A stretch of 64,000 bases of DNA, taken from assembly GCF_004375085.3 (NCBI RefSeq), contig NZ_SNAQ03000018.1, positions 1 through 64,000 of the forward strand. The letters are read 5' to 3'. The translations under genes were made by a program, and so were the position numbers. The stretch comes from Lewinella sp. W8 (lineage in GTDB: Bacteria; Bacteroidota; Bacteroidia; Chitinophagales; Saprospiraceae). Below the pieces are notes generated by a model. The model worked only from the letters and a program-made list of their open reading frames with translations. It ran no database searches and was not told the DNA's origin. Shown here in pieces: positions 54,839 through 63,035 of this stretch (position 1 is its first letter; each line of letters starts with the position of its first letter).

Positions 54839-57184
54839 CTATTCTAGACGTTTCCCTATCCAGGCAGCTAGTTTTTTCCAGGAGTGATAGTTGTCGCTGC
54901 GGGTATTCAGCTTAAATTCATTCCCTTTTTGGTATCGGGTGAAGAAGCCAACGTCATAGGGGGACTTGAGGCTTTCAAGTTCCATGGCTACATAGAAAGA
55001 CTTTTTGACGAAAATTGTCTCGTGGGTGTTGATGTCCTCCCCGGAGAGGAATACACCCCAGCCAGGGTGGGTGTGGAACCAACCAACCATCTCCAACTGC
55101 TGGTGACCGTAGTAATCTTTGGCCGTCTCCAAAGCGTCCCAGGCTTTGCTGTCGAATACGAGTTGGGTAGTAGAATTATTGACGTCCTTTTCCACGGGAA
55201 CGAAGCGCTCGAACGTCAGCCGGTAATGACCATTCTCAGTCTTCTGTTGATGACGTCCTAGGATGAAGCCGCCAATTTCCGGTACTTGATCGCCCCGCCC
55301 CTGGAGGATTTCCCGGTGGTCGAAAACGAACTCGTGGACGGAACGGACGAAAAGGTTACGCAGATAGATTTCATCCACGATAGTCTTGTCCTTGCCCCAG
55401 AAATTTTTCAAGTCCACAAGTTTGTAGTCACTCCGACTGCTGATGAGCAGTTTGTCCACCACTTCACTTGTTCCCACAGCAGCGAAAGCGTTGGCGCCCG
55501 TAGTTGCAGCCACAGCAAGGGCGGGCTTGGCCAAGGCCGCACTCTTTTTACCACCAATAATGATTTGGGGGCGTTTAGGATTGGTAGATGCTGCGCCTGA
55601 TTCTTCGGGTACATCTATTCTAACGCCGCGCTCTTCGAGTGCAGCTTGTTCTTCGGGAGTAAGTTGGTTACCAGTCCGGGTTTGGAGGTAAAAATAGTAG
55701 GTTAAGCCGGCGATCAGTAGGGTGATTAGGCCAATAAGAAGGAATACCCAAATACTACTACGTCCAGTATGCCGGTAATACACTTGGCTATTCTCCGAAC
55801 TCTCAGAAAAGTTGTTGTTATCGACAAAATCTACGATGTACTCTTTGCCGGGAACTAGGCCAGCAGTATACTTTTCGGGCAGAGTGCTCAGAACCACCTC
55901 GCCATTTTTATTTGGCTTAAGTTCGGAAAACGGTACCGTTATCGTGGCAATTTCAGGAATCTCTTTATCAGAAAAAACCAGATTGAATGGTCCTTCGCCC
56001 CCGCTTTTGTGTACAATTCGCATGGAATCGTTACTATGTCGGAACTCTACTACTGGCGGTAAAGCTTTCGCATCGATCTCAACCTCGTCCTCGACGTCAT
56101 ACTCGACTACCGTGAGGATTATCCGGCAAGGAATATTCCGGTCATTTATCTTCACTTCAACAGCACCAATGTTTTGCTTTGCCACCTGACACGCTCTATT
56201 GTTTCTCGAAACCGCGGAGACTTCTTTCCCAGCATTACCCTTGTATCCTACTTCATACCTCTCGCCCTGTTGAAGAATTTTTGTTGGTAGGAGCCTAAAG
56301 TTGCGACGGATGTTGTCGGCTAGTTTTTGATGCTCATCATTTTCGCCCAACAATACCGTCAGACGTTCAATTGTCTTTTGAAGCGTTTTCTCCGCTTGAG
56401 CATCCCGCTCCGGATTGATGCCCTTAAAGTTTTTCAGATAGCTTTTATAACGTTTCCGGTGTCTTCTGAGGCCATCAATGTCCTTCTGGTTGCTTTCTCT
56501 GTTGAAAACTACTTCCCCCTCAAGATAATATTCTTTCCAGTAGTCATTGGCCTCTTTTTTCTTTTTTTCAAGGTCGTCCATAGGATCAGGGGTGGACCCT
56601 ATAGAATCATCGATTACAGGTGGGTCGGCTACCTCAGTTCCTCCAGTAGCGATGTCTTTAATGGTAGAACCGCCACCGGTCTCTTTTATCTTAAAGTGAT
56701 AATCGGAATGAATCTCCCTGCCCACTTTAGTTGCCCCTTTATAAAGTTGCACATCTACTTTCAAAGTAATTTGACCGGATACGTTATTCAAGGGGCCAAA
56801 GATTATTGAGCCGTGCTTTCCTTCCCGTCTAAGCGTCAAGTTTACTGTCCTAGTTGGTCCAACATTTGGCTCACTTCCGTAGCAACTATTACATATCTTG
56901 ATAGTGTGACCAGGCATAAGCTCAAGTGCATCAACTCTTATGTGAATCTCGGCATTCGGATAAAGACTTAAATCAACCTCGCCATTAAATCTACTGAGAG
57001 ACGTCGCCACACCTCCATTATCAGGCACTAACATATACTTGACCTGAAATTCATTCCCTGCTATCGGTTGATAAATTTTTTGAGAGTTATCACTTTGTGC
57101 GGATAAGCCAAACAGTCCTAACGCAAAAAGCAGCAATAAAGGCATTTTCAACTTTACCATATCTAAATTAAATTTAGCAATCAT
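54839..57184 (-). CDS. Transmembrane JAMM metallopeptidase with periplasmic sensor-like region
   Basis: This 781-residue protein (an alternative start at 57160 gives a cleaner signal peptide, MVKLKMPLLLLFALG) has a secreted N-terminal half homologous to the next protein upstream (shared CNSCYGSEP/CKSCYGSEP and GQITLKVDVQLYKG). A helical region and beta domains follow, then a membrane helix at about 472-496. The cytoplasmic part has IIIGGKKSA and a C-terminal JAMM domain with Glu636 (PEIGG), His704, His706, Ser714 and Asp717 (HTHPGWGVFLSGED). The zinc site is complete. The layout couples a periplasmic input to a cytoplasmic deconjugase. It is unlike the stand-alone JABs of BIL-type operons. 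Confidence 0.9.
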   Translation of the reverse strand: MIAKFNLDMVKLKMPLLLLFALGLFGLSAQSDNSQKIYQPIAGNEFQVKYMLVPDNGGVATSLSRFNGEVDLSLYPNAEIHIRVDALELMPGHTIKICNSCYGSEPNVGPTRTVNLTLRREGKHGSIIFGPLNNVSGQITLKVDVQLYKGATKVGREIHSDYHFKIKETGGGSTIKDIATGGTEVADPPVIDDSIGSTPDPMDDLEKKKKEANDYWKEYYLEGEVVFNRESNQKDIDGLRRHRKRYKSYLKNFKGINPERDAQAEKTLQKTIERLTVLLGENDEHQKLADNIRRNFRLLPTKILQQGERYEVGYKGNAGKEVSAVSRNNRACQVAKQNIGAVEVKINDRNIPCRIILTVVEYDVEDEVEIDAKALPPVVEFRHSNDSMRIVHKSGGEGPFNLVFSDKEIPEIATITVPFSELKPNKNGEVVLSTLPEKYTAGLVPGKEYIVDFVDNNNFSESSENSQVYYRHTGRSSIWVFLLIGLITLLIAGLTYYFYLQTRTGNQLTPEEQAALEERGVRIDVPEESGAASTNPKRPQIIIGGKKSAALAKPALAVAATTGANAFAAVGTSEVVDKLLISSRSDYKLVDLKNFWGKDKTIVDEIYLRNLFVRSVHEFVFDHREILQGRGDQVPEIGGFILGRHQQKTENGHYRLTFERFVPVEKDVNNSTTQLVFDSKAWDALETAKDYYGHQQLEMVGWFHTHPGWGVFLSGEDINTHETIFVKKSFYVAMELESLKSPYDVGFFTRYQKGNEFKLNTRSDNYHSWKKLAAWIGKRLE

Positions 57185-57186
57185 TC

Positions 57187-58461
57187 TCAGATTTTAGTAT
57201 ACCGATAAACGCCATACAGCACCGCAGCCACCACGCCCAGACCAAAAAGGATTTTCAGCAGAAGACCGCCGAGTACGGGTGCGCCAGAAGCAGTATCCGT
57301 AGAAATATCCACCGAGATGGAATCCCTCTGTGGCGTTGGAGGTAGCGGAACCTCATCCTCCTCACTTTCACGAGTTGGGTTTTGTGTCGCGGGGATAACG
57401 ATGGATTTTTGTAGGCCAAAGGTTAAACTCAAGTTTACCCGGCAGGGTCGTTGAGGCTGCTTAATCTCGACCAGAAACACTTTATCCACGCTACGGGTAC
57501 GACCAATGACGGTGCAAACGGAAGCATCAGCGACGGCGGCGGTCACCTCCTCGCCTTCGTTACCACGGAAGTCGACCTCGTAAAGCTCTTCGCTTTTGAC
57601 GGGTAGGTAAGAAGCCATAAAGGTCTCTTGGCTGGGTAGTTCTTTTTTCGCTAGGGATATTATCCGGTCAATGATTTGGGTGAGCATGCGTTCAGCATGA
57701 GCATCGCGCTCCGGATTGAGGCCCTTAAAGTTTTGCAGATAGCTTTTGTAACGGTCTCGGTGTCTTCTGAGGGCAGCAATGTCCCCTTGATTGCTTACTC
57801 TGTTGTAAGTTCCTTCCCCTTCGAGATACCTTGCTGCCCAATAGTCGTTGGCCTCCTTTATCTTTTCTTCAAGATCGTTTGAAAATCCAATCGCCTCATT
57901 GGTCGCAGGTGGGGCAATTTCATCAGTATTTCCCCGAGCTCTAACTTTTTTAGAACGACCGTCATCGGTTCCTTTCATCGTAAAGCGATAACTGGAATGA
58001 ATCTCCCTGCCTACTCTAGTGGACCCTTTGTAGAGTTGCACATCCACTTTCAAAGTGATTTGACCGGATATGTTTTTCAAGGGGCCAAACATTATTGAGC
58101 CATGCTCTCCCTTTACCCTATTAATCAAGTTTACTGAGTAATTTGGCCCAATTTCTGGCTCACTCCCATAGCAACTTTTGCATATCCTGATACTGTGACC
58201 ACGCTGAAGTTCAACTGCATCAACTCTAATGTGAATTTCGGCATCCGGATAACGACTTAAATCAACCTCGTTGTTGATTCTATCAAGACTCGTCGCTACT
58301 CCTCCATCGCCGGGGATTAAAATATGTCGAATCCTGATAGTATTTCCTTCGATCTCATAAGTTTTATTAGCATTTTGCTCCTGGCCAAAAGCGGCAGCCG
58401 AAAACACGCAGCAGCCAATTATCCCCAACCTGCTCCTTTTCCCACAAAACAGTTTAGCCAT
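57187..58461 (-). CDS. Secreted/membrane paralogue of the JAMM-protein ectodomain
   Basis: This 424-residue protein has a signal peptide (ending AAAFGQ), an ectodomain strongly similar to the first 330 residues of the following JAMM protein, and a C-terminal membrane helix (about 398-418) ending YRYTKI. It lacks the JAMM domain. Cys pairs in RICKSCYGSEP are shared with the paralogue. The two genes are 2 nt apart, which suggests tandem duplication followed by gain or loss of the protease. The two ectodomains may hetero-associate in the periplasm. No known domain is recognised. Confidence 0.8.
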   Translation of the reverse strand: MAKLFCGKRSRLGIIGCCVFSAAAFGQEQNANKTYEIEGNTIRIRHILIPGDGGVATSLDRINNEVDLSRYPDAEIHIRVDAVELQRGHSIRICKSCYGSEPEIGPNYSVNLINRVKGEHGSIMFGPLKNISGQITLKVDVQLYKGSTRVGREIHSSYRFTMKGTDDGRSKKVRARGNTDEIAPPATNEAIGFSNDLEEKIKEANDYWAARYLEGEGTYNRVSNQGDIAALRRHRDRYKSYLQNFKGLNPERDAHAERMLTQIIDRIISLAKKELPSQETFMASYLPVKSEELYEVDFRGNEGEEVTAAVADASVCTVIGRTRSVDKVFLVEIKQPQRPCRVNLSLTFGLQKSIVIPATQNPTRESEEDEVPLPPTPQRDSISVDISTDTASGAPVLGGLLLKILFGLGVVAAVLYGVYRYTKI

Positions 58462-58561
58462 GCCGATCCATCTATGCCAACGCAGGACAAAGCTGAGGAA
58501 ATTGGGCGGTATGAAATTATTGTTGTAGATAGATTTCTATTTTTGGGTGCAGTTTATCAGG

Positions 58562-60004
58562 TCAGATCAACTCACCTTTTTTGGCGATGTAATAAATGCC
58601 AGTCAGAAAAGGTAAGGCCAGTAATAGGCCAACGACCCAGCGATTGCGGGTAAAGAAGCCTGCGGTGGGCTCTGCCGGCGTGGTATAATCCTCTTGGTTC
58701 GTTGGCATTTCACTCGTCTCGGAGGGTGGTGTTATAGGATCATCACTTACTACTGAGTCATTTCCTAGTTCAGGGTATTCCAGGTGCAGGACGGTATCTT
58801 TTGCACCAAGTTTTATTTCCAAATCAACCTCTCTGCCGAGCGGCACACTGGCCGTGGCTCGGGTTTTATTTTCCCAGTCCAGGGTGACGCTCATGTCGTC
58901 GTTGCCTCTCAAGTACCCCTGGGGGCGGGTGCGCCCGACTCCGGCAAGGAACTGAATGTCGTACTCCCGGTATACGTCACCATCGCGATGATTCACGTTA
59001 AGTTTAAAGGGGGTACGGTCCACGATCCATCGCCATGCTTCTGCGGAGAACCGACCATTAGGAAATTCATCGAGGTAAGTCTGATAACTAAGTTTAGTGC
59101 CCTTGCTTCGCGCGGTCCGGATGGCGGCAGCGTCATAATCGATCAGTACTGGAGGAGGGGCTTTCGACAGGCTCCTATTTTCGGTGCCTCGAGCGGTCTC
59201 TTCGTAATTACTAGGACCACTACTTCCCTGATTTTCTTCCAACCCAAGGGAGGTTTCGTCCAGCTCATTGAAAGCATCCAGTAGTCGCTTTTCCACTTGA
59301 TCGTAATCTTTCTTTGCCAAAGCATCGGCAACGTCGGCGGACATTTCGGTGAACTTCGCCGAAAAGCCAACGGACAAAAGGTTCCACGCAAACTTCATCG
59401 CCTGCAATTCCGCTACGGTAGCGTTTTCTGCGGGTTGAGAAGGGATAGAGACTATTCCATGTAGATCCATGGCCATCCCTTTGATGAGCCCGCTCTCAAT
59501 TTCGGCGTTTTCAACTTCTTGATAAGAACGGTCGATTTCGGCTACTACGAATACGTTCACCATCATGGCTGGCATGATCTCCACATCATCTTTGATTTGA
59601 TAAGGAAGACTGATTTTTCTTCCAGCCCTTAATTCTCTGCCTTCCACGCCTTGCAATGAGTGATCTTTCACCGATACGTTATCTCCAACTTGCTGCAAAT
59701 CCGAGCCAATGACGAGCTTTAATTTCCTATTGTGAGAACGCTTCTCCCATCGCAGATTATAATATTCAATATCAGCCGTGATATCCTGGGTGGGATAGTC
59801 AGCAAAATTGAGTATGCTCAGATCCTTCAGCTCCGTACCGTCGGCGTACAGCCTTAATTTAGCCCTCATTTCTCCAGCAAATATTTGCCCGTCCAGCTCG
59901 TAGTAGAAAACAACGTCGTGAGATTCCGCCACCACCTTTTCTCCGAACCCGAGAGCGGGAACGGCGAAGAATACCAACAAAATAAGAAGGTAATGGGAAT
60001 GCAT
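58562..60004 (-). CDS. Hypothetical single-pass envelope protein of the conjugation/caspase operon
   Basis: This 480-residue protein has a signal peptide (MHSHYLLILLVFFAVPALGFG), a beta-rich N-terminal domain, a helical middle, a DEFPNGRFSAEAW repeat like those in the two caspase-fold proteins, and a C-terminal membrane helix (about 453-473). It is not recognised as a known family. It follows the E2 gene by 15 nt; a 100-nt gap to the next gene is the longest in the operon and could hold an internal promoter. Confidence 0.75.
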   Translation of the reverse strand: MHSHYLLILLVFFAVPALGFGEKVVAESHDVVFYYELDGQIFAGEMRAKLRLYADGTELKDLSILNFADYPTQDITADIEYYNLRWEKRSHNRKLKLVIGSDLQQVGDNVSVKDHSLQGVEGRELRAGRKISLPYQIKDDVEIMPAMMVNVFVVAEIDRSYQEVENAEIESGLIKGMAMDLHGIVSIPSQPAENATVAELQAMKFAWNLLSVGFSAKFTEMSADVADALAKKDYDQVEKRLLDAFNELDETSLGLEENQGSSGPSNYEETARGTENRSLSKAPPPVLIDYDAAAIRTARSKGTKLSYQTYLDEFPNGRFSAEAWRWIVDRTPFKLNVNHRDGDVYREYDIQFLAGVGRTRPQGYLRGNDDMSVTLDWENKTRATASVPLGREVDLEIKLGAKDTVLHLEYPELGNDSVVSDDPITPPSETSEMPTNQEDYTTPAEPTAGFFTRNRWVVGLLLALPFLTGIYYIAKKGELI

Positions 60005-60019
60005 CTCCTAAGAGTTATT

Positions 60020-60718
60020 CTATTTCAGATCAATCACAACTTTCTTTCGCTTAGGGGCAACAAGCTTATCTGGAGCGGGTGGCTGAGTAGGCTTTTCCCT
60101 AGGTCGATTAATAATAATGCGGATTTGTTCTTTTCGACTTTCCAAGTACTTTGGGTCAGGTCGGAGCAAAGGGGTATTATCTACGAATTTTCCGCGTGCC
60201 TTATCGACAATCCCGGCAGGCTCGGCGAACTCTCTCACCCAGGTAGCAACGTTAGCATCTTCGGGATGCGGCGGTGTATTTAGGGCGTGGTAGTTCCGAT
60301 ACTGGAGAATTTCTCCAATTCGCTCAATCATCATATCCAAGGTATGCCAAGACCCTAGTGCGTCCTCGTTAACACAAATTTTCCCATCTATCGGGCCACC
60401 AAACTTAATATTTGGATGCCAAACGGGTGTCCTCATCCAGCAGCCGGGCTGCCCGCCGAGTGGGTAACGCTTCGGTATGATAATCTCCGCAGTATGTCGC
60501 TCACCAAAGATGGGCATTTGTGATTTGTCTACCCCGACGATGGAGCGGATATTGTAGTGTATCAAATATCGCTCCGGTGGTAGATGTCCACGACGCTTTT
60601 TGGCCTCGTATTCAATCACATCGCTCTGCTCGCAAAACTCATGGATCAACCTGTGCTCCTTGGCCAGTCGATTTTCTCTGGGGTTGTCGTACTTTGGGTA
60701 TTTAGGGAGGGTTGCCAT
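60020..60718 (-). CDS. E2 ubiquitin-conjugating enzyme homologue
   Basis: This 232-residue protein has the E2/UBC fold signature. An IIIPKRYP strand is followed by the HPN motif at 101-103, catalytic Cys115 in GKICVNED and Trp124. This is the order and spacing of eukaryotic E2s apart from a four-residue longer HPN-to-Cys loop. It would accept a Ubl thioester from the E1 encoded just upstream. A C-terminal extension (about 185-232) rich in Lys/Pro/Arg carries IIINRPREK (201-209) and KVVIDLK (226-232). It is 9 nt after the Ubl gene. No E3 is seen. Confidence 0.9.
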   Translation of the reverse strand: MATLPKYPKYDNPRENRLAKEHRLIHEFCEQSDVIEYEAKKRRGHLPPERYLIHYNIRSIVGVDKSQMPIFGERHTAEIIIPKRYPLGGQPGCWMRTPVWHPNIKFGGPIDGKICVNEDALGSWHTLDMMIERIGEILQYRNYHALNTPPHPEDANVATWVREFAEPAGIVDKARGKFVDNTPLLRPDPKYLESRKEQIRIIINRPREKPTQPPAPDKLVAPKRKKVVIDLK

Positions 60719-60727
60719 TTCGATTAT

Positions 60728-60994
60728 TTAATTGCCCGCAACAAAAATGGGTGTCATCATAATTACATCTCCTTCCTGGACCTGGGCGGCCTCCAGGGTT
60801 TCCTCAGGATTGATGTTACGCCCTTTTCCTTTTGGGGCCAACTGATAGGAAATCGGGTTACCGGAAGCGTCGGTCTTGGAGCCAATACCGTTTTCCAGGA
60901 GCTTCTCGATCACGTCCGTTGCAGTTGCAGTAAGTGGCAGTGAGACGTCAATATCCTCGTTATCTGGGAGGACACGAACAATTACGTTTACCAT
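60728..60994 (-). CDS. Ubiquitin-like (YukD-type beta-grasp) protein
   Basis: This 88-residue protein has the beta-grasp pattern: NVIVRVLPDNEDIDVSL hairpin, ATDVIEKLLENG helix, then strands ISYQLAPKGKGRNINPEETLEAAQVQEGDVIMMTPIF. The family is the YukD/Ub-like group found beside bacterial E1/E2/JAB genes. The C-terminus is V-A-G-N, not GG. Trimming of the final Asn by one of the JAMM proteases would expose a Gly. It lies between E1 and E2 with 9-nt gaps on both sides. Confidence 0.85.
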   Translation of the reverse strand: MVNVIVRVLPDNEDIDVSLPLTATATDVIEKLLENGIGSKTDASGNPISYQLAPKGKGRNINPEETLEAAQVQEGDVIMMTPIFVAGN

Positions 60995-61003
60995 AATGGG
61001 TAG

Positions 61004-62215
61004 CTATTTAAAGGTCAGTTTATCAGCGTCGGCGCTGAGTTCTATGTAGTGGTATTTTCCTTCTGTTGTGAGTACGGGTAGGATGTGAAAAAAAGGAATC
61101 CCGCAGGCCAAAAGGGTTTGATCTAAAATCCGTTCTTCACATCTTTCCAGTTGATCGATACTGTCAATGATGGCGAGTCCTTCGCCCACTTGTTTTTCAT
61201 ATTTCCGGACGAACTTATTGTCCATTTTTGCATGGGGCACCATCAGGTCAGTTACGATTTGGGTTTTCTCCGTAGCAAAACGAAATACTAATGGCCGTTC
61301 CAGAATGATAGCAGGATCGTCATCCTCCAGATGATTGGTAATCCAGTCTAAAACTTTGGCAACGGAGTCACTGGCGGATAGCGGCGCTTCGATAATCTTC
61401 GAATAAGTGTGGTGACTCGGGCAGTTTTGCTTAAGGATTGGATATTTACGTTGAGCAACGTAGTTACTTCTCCCTTCGTAGTAGAAGTCTTCTTCGATCA
61501 TACCACGTCGATCCCCATCGCCAAAAATGACTTTCAGTGCCTCCTGTGCCTGAATGGCACCGATAATTGATGCTGCGATGGGAGTCGTGGCCATTGTCCC
61601 CAATTCGGCGTGTTGACGAGCTACGCTGATACAGCTTAATCTTGCCGACAATTGTTTGCGATCCTGCGGCGTCAGATTACATTCATAACACGTTTTGCCA
61701 GGCTTATATACGGCAACTTGGCCTCCCATATCTTGAATGGCTCCATCCACCCAAGTTTTTCCAACTTTATAGCAGGCCCGGTTGATGGCTAAGCGCGCCA
61801 GGCGATTATCTAGTCCCCCAATGATGACATCCATACGACGGAACACGCCCAAACCAATATCTACTCCGATATCTCCGTCTAGGGTAGCTACTCTCACTCC
61901 GGGGTGAATACTCCTTACCCGCTCGGCGGCTACTTCGTTTTTCTTACGGTCGCAGTCTTCGGCCCGAAATAAAATGGAACGACTCAGGTTGGTATAATCT
62001 ACCGTATCCAAGTCAATAATTAGTAGGTTCCCAACTCCAAGTAGCGTTAGGTTTTTTATAATTTCATTACCAAGGGCTCCGGCCCCAACTACCATTACCG
62101 TAGCTTCCTTTATTCGGTCGGCATTCCACCACTTCATCAAATTAAAGCGACTATCCCAGGTAGACGATTTACTCTCAACCGTGACGGAAGATCTAGGTTT
62201 TACGGTGGAACTCAT
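61004..62215 (-). CDS. E1-like ThiF-family Ubl-activating enzyme
   Basis: This 403-residue protein has the Rossmann adenylation domain with GAGALGNE (44-51), the Asp/Arg motif DLDTVDYTNLSRS (68-80) and the Arg/Lys residues around RKKNEVAAERV. Zinc-site cysteines Cys176 and Cys179 and a later CPSHH (265-269) bracket the presumed catalytic Cys195 (LSCISV). The C-terminal part (about 270-403) is an extra domain of unknown type. It should adenylate the Ubl and pass it to the E2. It is the first gene of the 11-gene operon; a weak TATATTAG box lies about 40 nt upstream. Confidence 0.93.
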   Translation of the reverse strand: MSSTVKPRSSVTVESKSSTWDSRFNLMKWWNADRIKEATVMVVGAGALGNEIIKNLTLLGVGNLLIIDLDTVDYTNLSRSILFRAEDCDRKKNEVAAERVRSIHPGVRVATLDGDIGVDIGLGVFRRMDVIIGGLDNRLARLAINRACYKVGKTWVDGAIQDMGGQVAVYKPGKTCYECNLTPQDRKQLSARLSCISVARQHAELGTMATTPIAASIIGAIQAQEALKVIFGDGDRRGMIEEDFYYEGRSNYVAQRKYPILKQNCPSHHTYSKIIEAPLSASDSVAKVLDWITNHLEDDDPAIILERPLVFRFATEKTQIVTDLMVPHAKMDNKFVRKYEKQVGEGLAIIDSIDQLERCEERILDQTLLACGIPFFHILPVLTTEGKYHYIELSADADKLTFK

Positions 62216-62253
62216 GTGGGTTTGTAAGGGTAGTTCAAATGAATATTCTCCGA

Positions 62254-62261
62254 CTAATATA
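62254..62261 (-). promoter_or_regulatory. Weak -7-like box upstream of the conjugation operon
   Basis: TATATTAG on the minus strand is one base from TAnnTTTG and lies in an AT-rich stretch 39 nt before the E1 ATG. Confidence 0.25.
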
Positions 62262-62342
62262 CGAATTTAACTTTATTATTACATTAGAATTTAGCTGGAA
62301 TACGCAGTCAGCGCAATCATAAACCCTACCCCCCCACAAAAC

Positions 62343-63035
62343 TCACCCCTCCAACAACCCCACCAACGCCTCCTCCGTAGGATCTTCCGCAACAGAATAC
62401 CCAATCTTCCGATCCCGCAGCGCACTCCCCGTACTGGGCCCGATGGCCACCACTAAAGCGCCCTCCGGCAGGGTAAAATGATCGCAGTAGGCCGCCACGT
62501 TCAGCGGACTGGTAAACACGTAAATATCCGCCTCGATGGGCGCCGGCGGGGGCACCGCCGCGTTGGCGTAGCAGACGGCGTCCAGTACCCGGACGTCGTC
62601 TTGCAGCAAAGTTTGTACGGTCTTGCGGGACTGCTCCGCGCGGGGAAAGAACACCGTCAGTCCGCCCGCTACCCGCCGGAACTGGGCGGCGACGGCCGCG
62701 GGTTGCCCGCGGCCCACGAAATCCGGCCGCAGGCCGGCCTCCTCCAGGGCCCGGGCGGTGCCGGCGCCCAGCGCCGCCAGTCGGGGACGTCCCGCCAGTC
62801 CCGCCAACGCGTGGATCGAGAACTGTACGGCGCGGGAGCTGTAAAAGAACCACCAGTCGGCCTCCGGGGCAGCAAAGGGTTTCCCCGTAAAGGACAGGAG
62901 CGACCGGGCGTGGAGCTCCACTCCCTTCGCTGCGGCCCAAGGCCGCAGGGGGCTGTCCGCGGCCAGGTCCCGACTGATGAAGAGTTTTTTCACGGGGGTA
63001 AGGTAAGTGCTGAATGATTCTTCTTCATAATTCAA
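62343..63035 (-). CDS. hemD: Uroporphyrinogen-III synthase
   Basis: This 230-residue HemD-like protein closes hydroxymethylbilane to uroporphyrinogen III in haem and corrinoid synthesis. HemD is poorly conserved. The support is the two-lobed pattern with WWFFYSSRAVQFSI near 60-73, LAALGAGTARALEEAG near 85-100, VFTSPLNVAAYCDHF near 172-186 and the VVAIGPSTGSALRD segment near 195-208. A start at the GTG 14 codons in (VKKLFISRDL) fits family N-termini as well. GC content returns to the high value of the rest of the window here. Confidence 0.88.
   Translation of the reverse strand: MNYEEESFSTYLTPVKKLFISRDLAADSPLRPWAAAKGVELHARSLLSFTGKPFAAPEADWWFFYSSRAVQFSIHALAGLAGRPRLAALGAGTARALEEAGLRPDFVGRGQPAAVAAQFRRVAGGLTVFFPRAEQSRKTVQTLLQDDVRVLDAVCYANAAVPPPAPIEADIYVFTSPLNVAAYCDHFTLPEGALVVAIGPSTGSALRDRKIGYSVAEDPTEEALVGLLEG

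Noticed and set aside
46577..62215. Assignment to known CBASS or BIL systems
   Set aside because: No cGAS-like nucleotidyltransferase or E1-E2 fusion as in CBASS, and the caspases, vWA-FHA and TM-JAMM proteins are not part of the four-gene BIL layout. Only the E1/E2/Ubl/JAB core is shared.
62326..62940. Arg/Gly-rich minus-strand frame inside hemD
   Set aside because: Low-complexity out-of-frame shadow of hemD.
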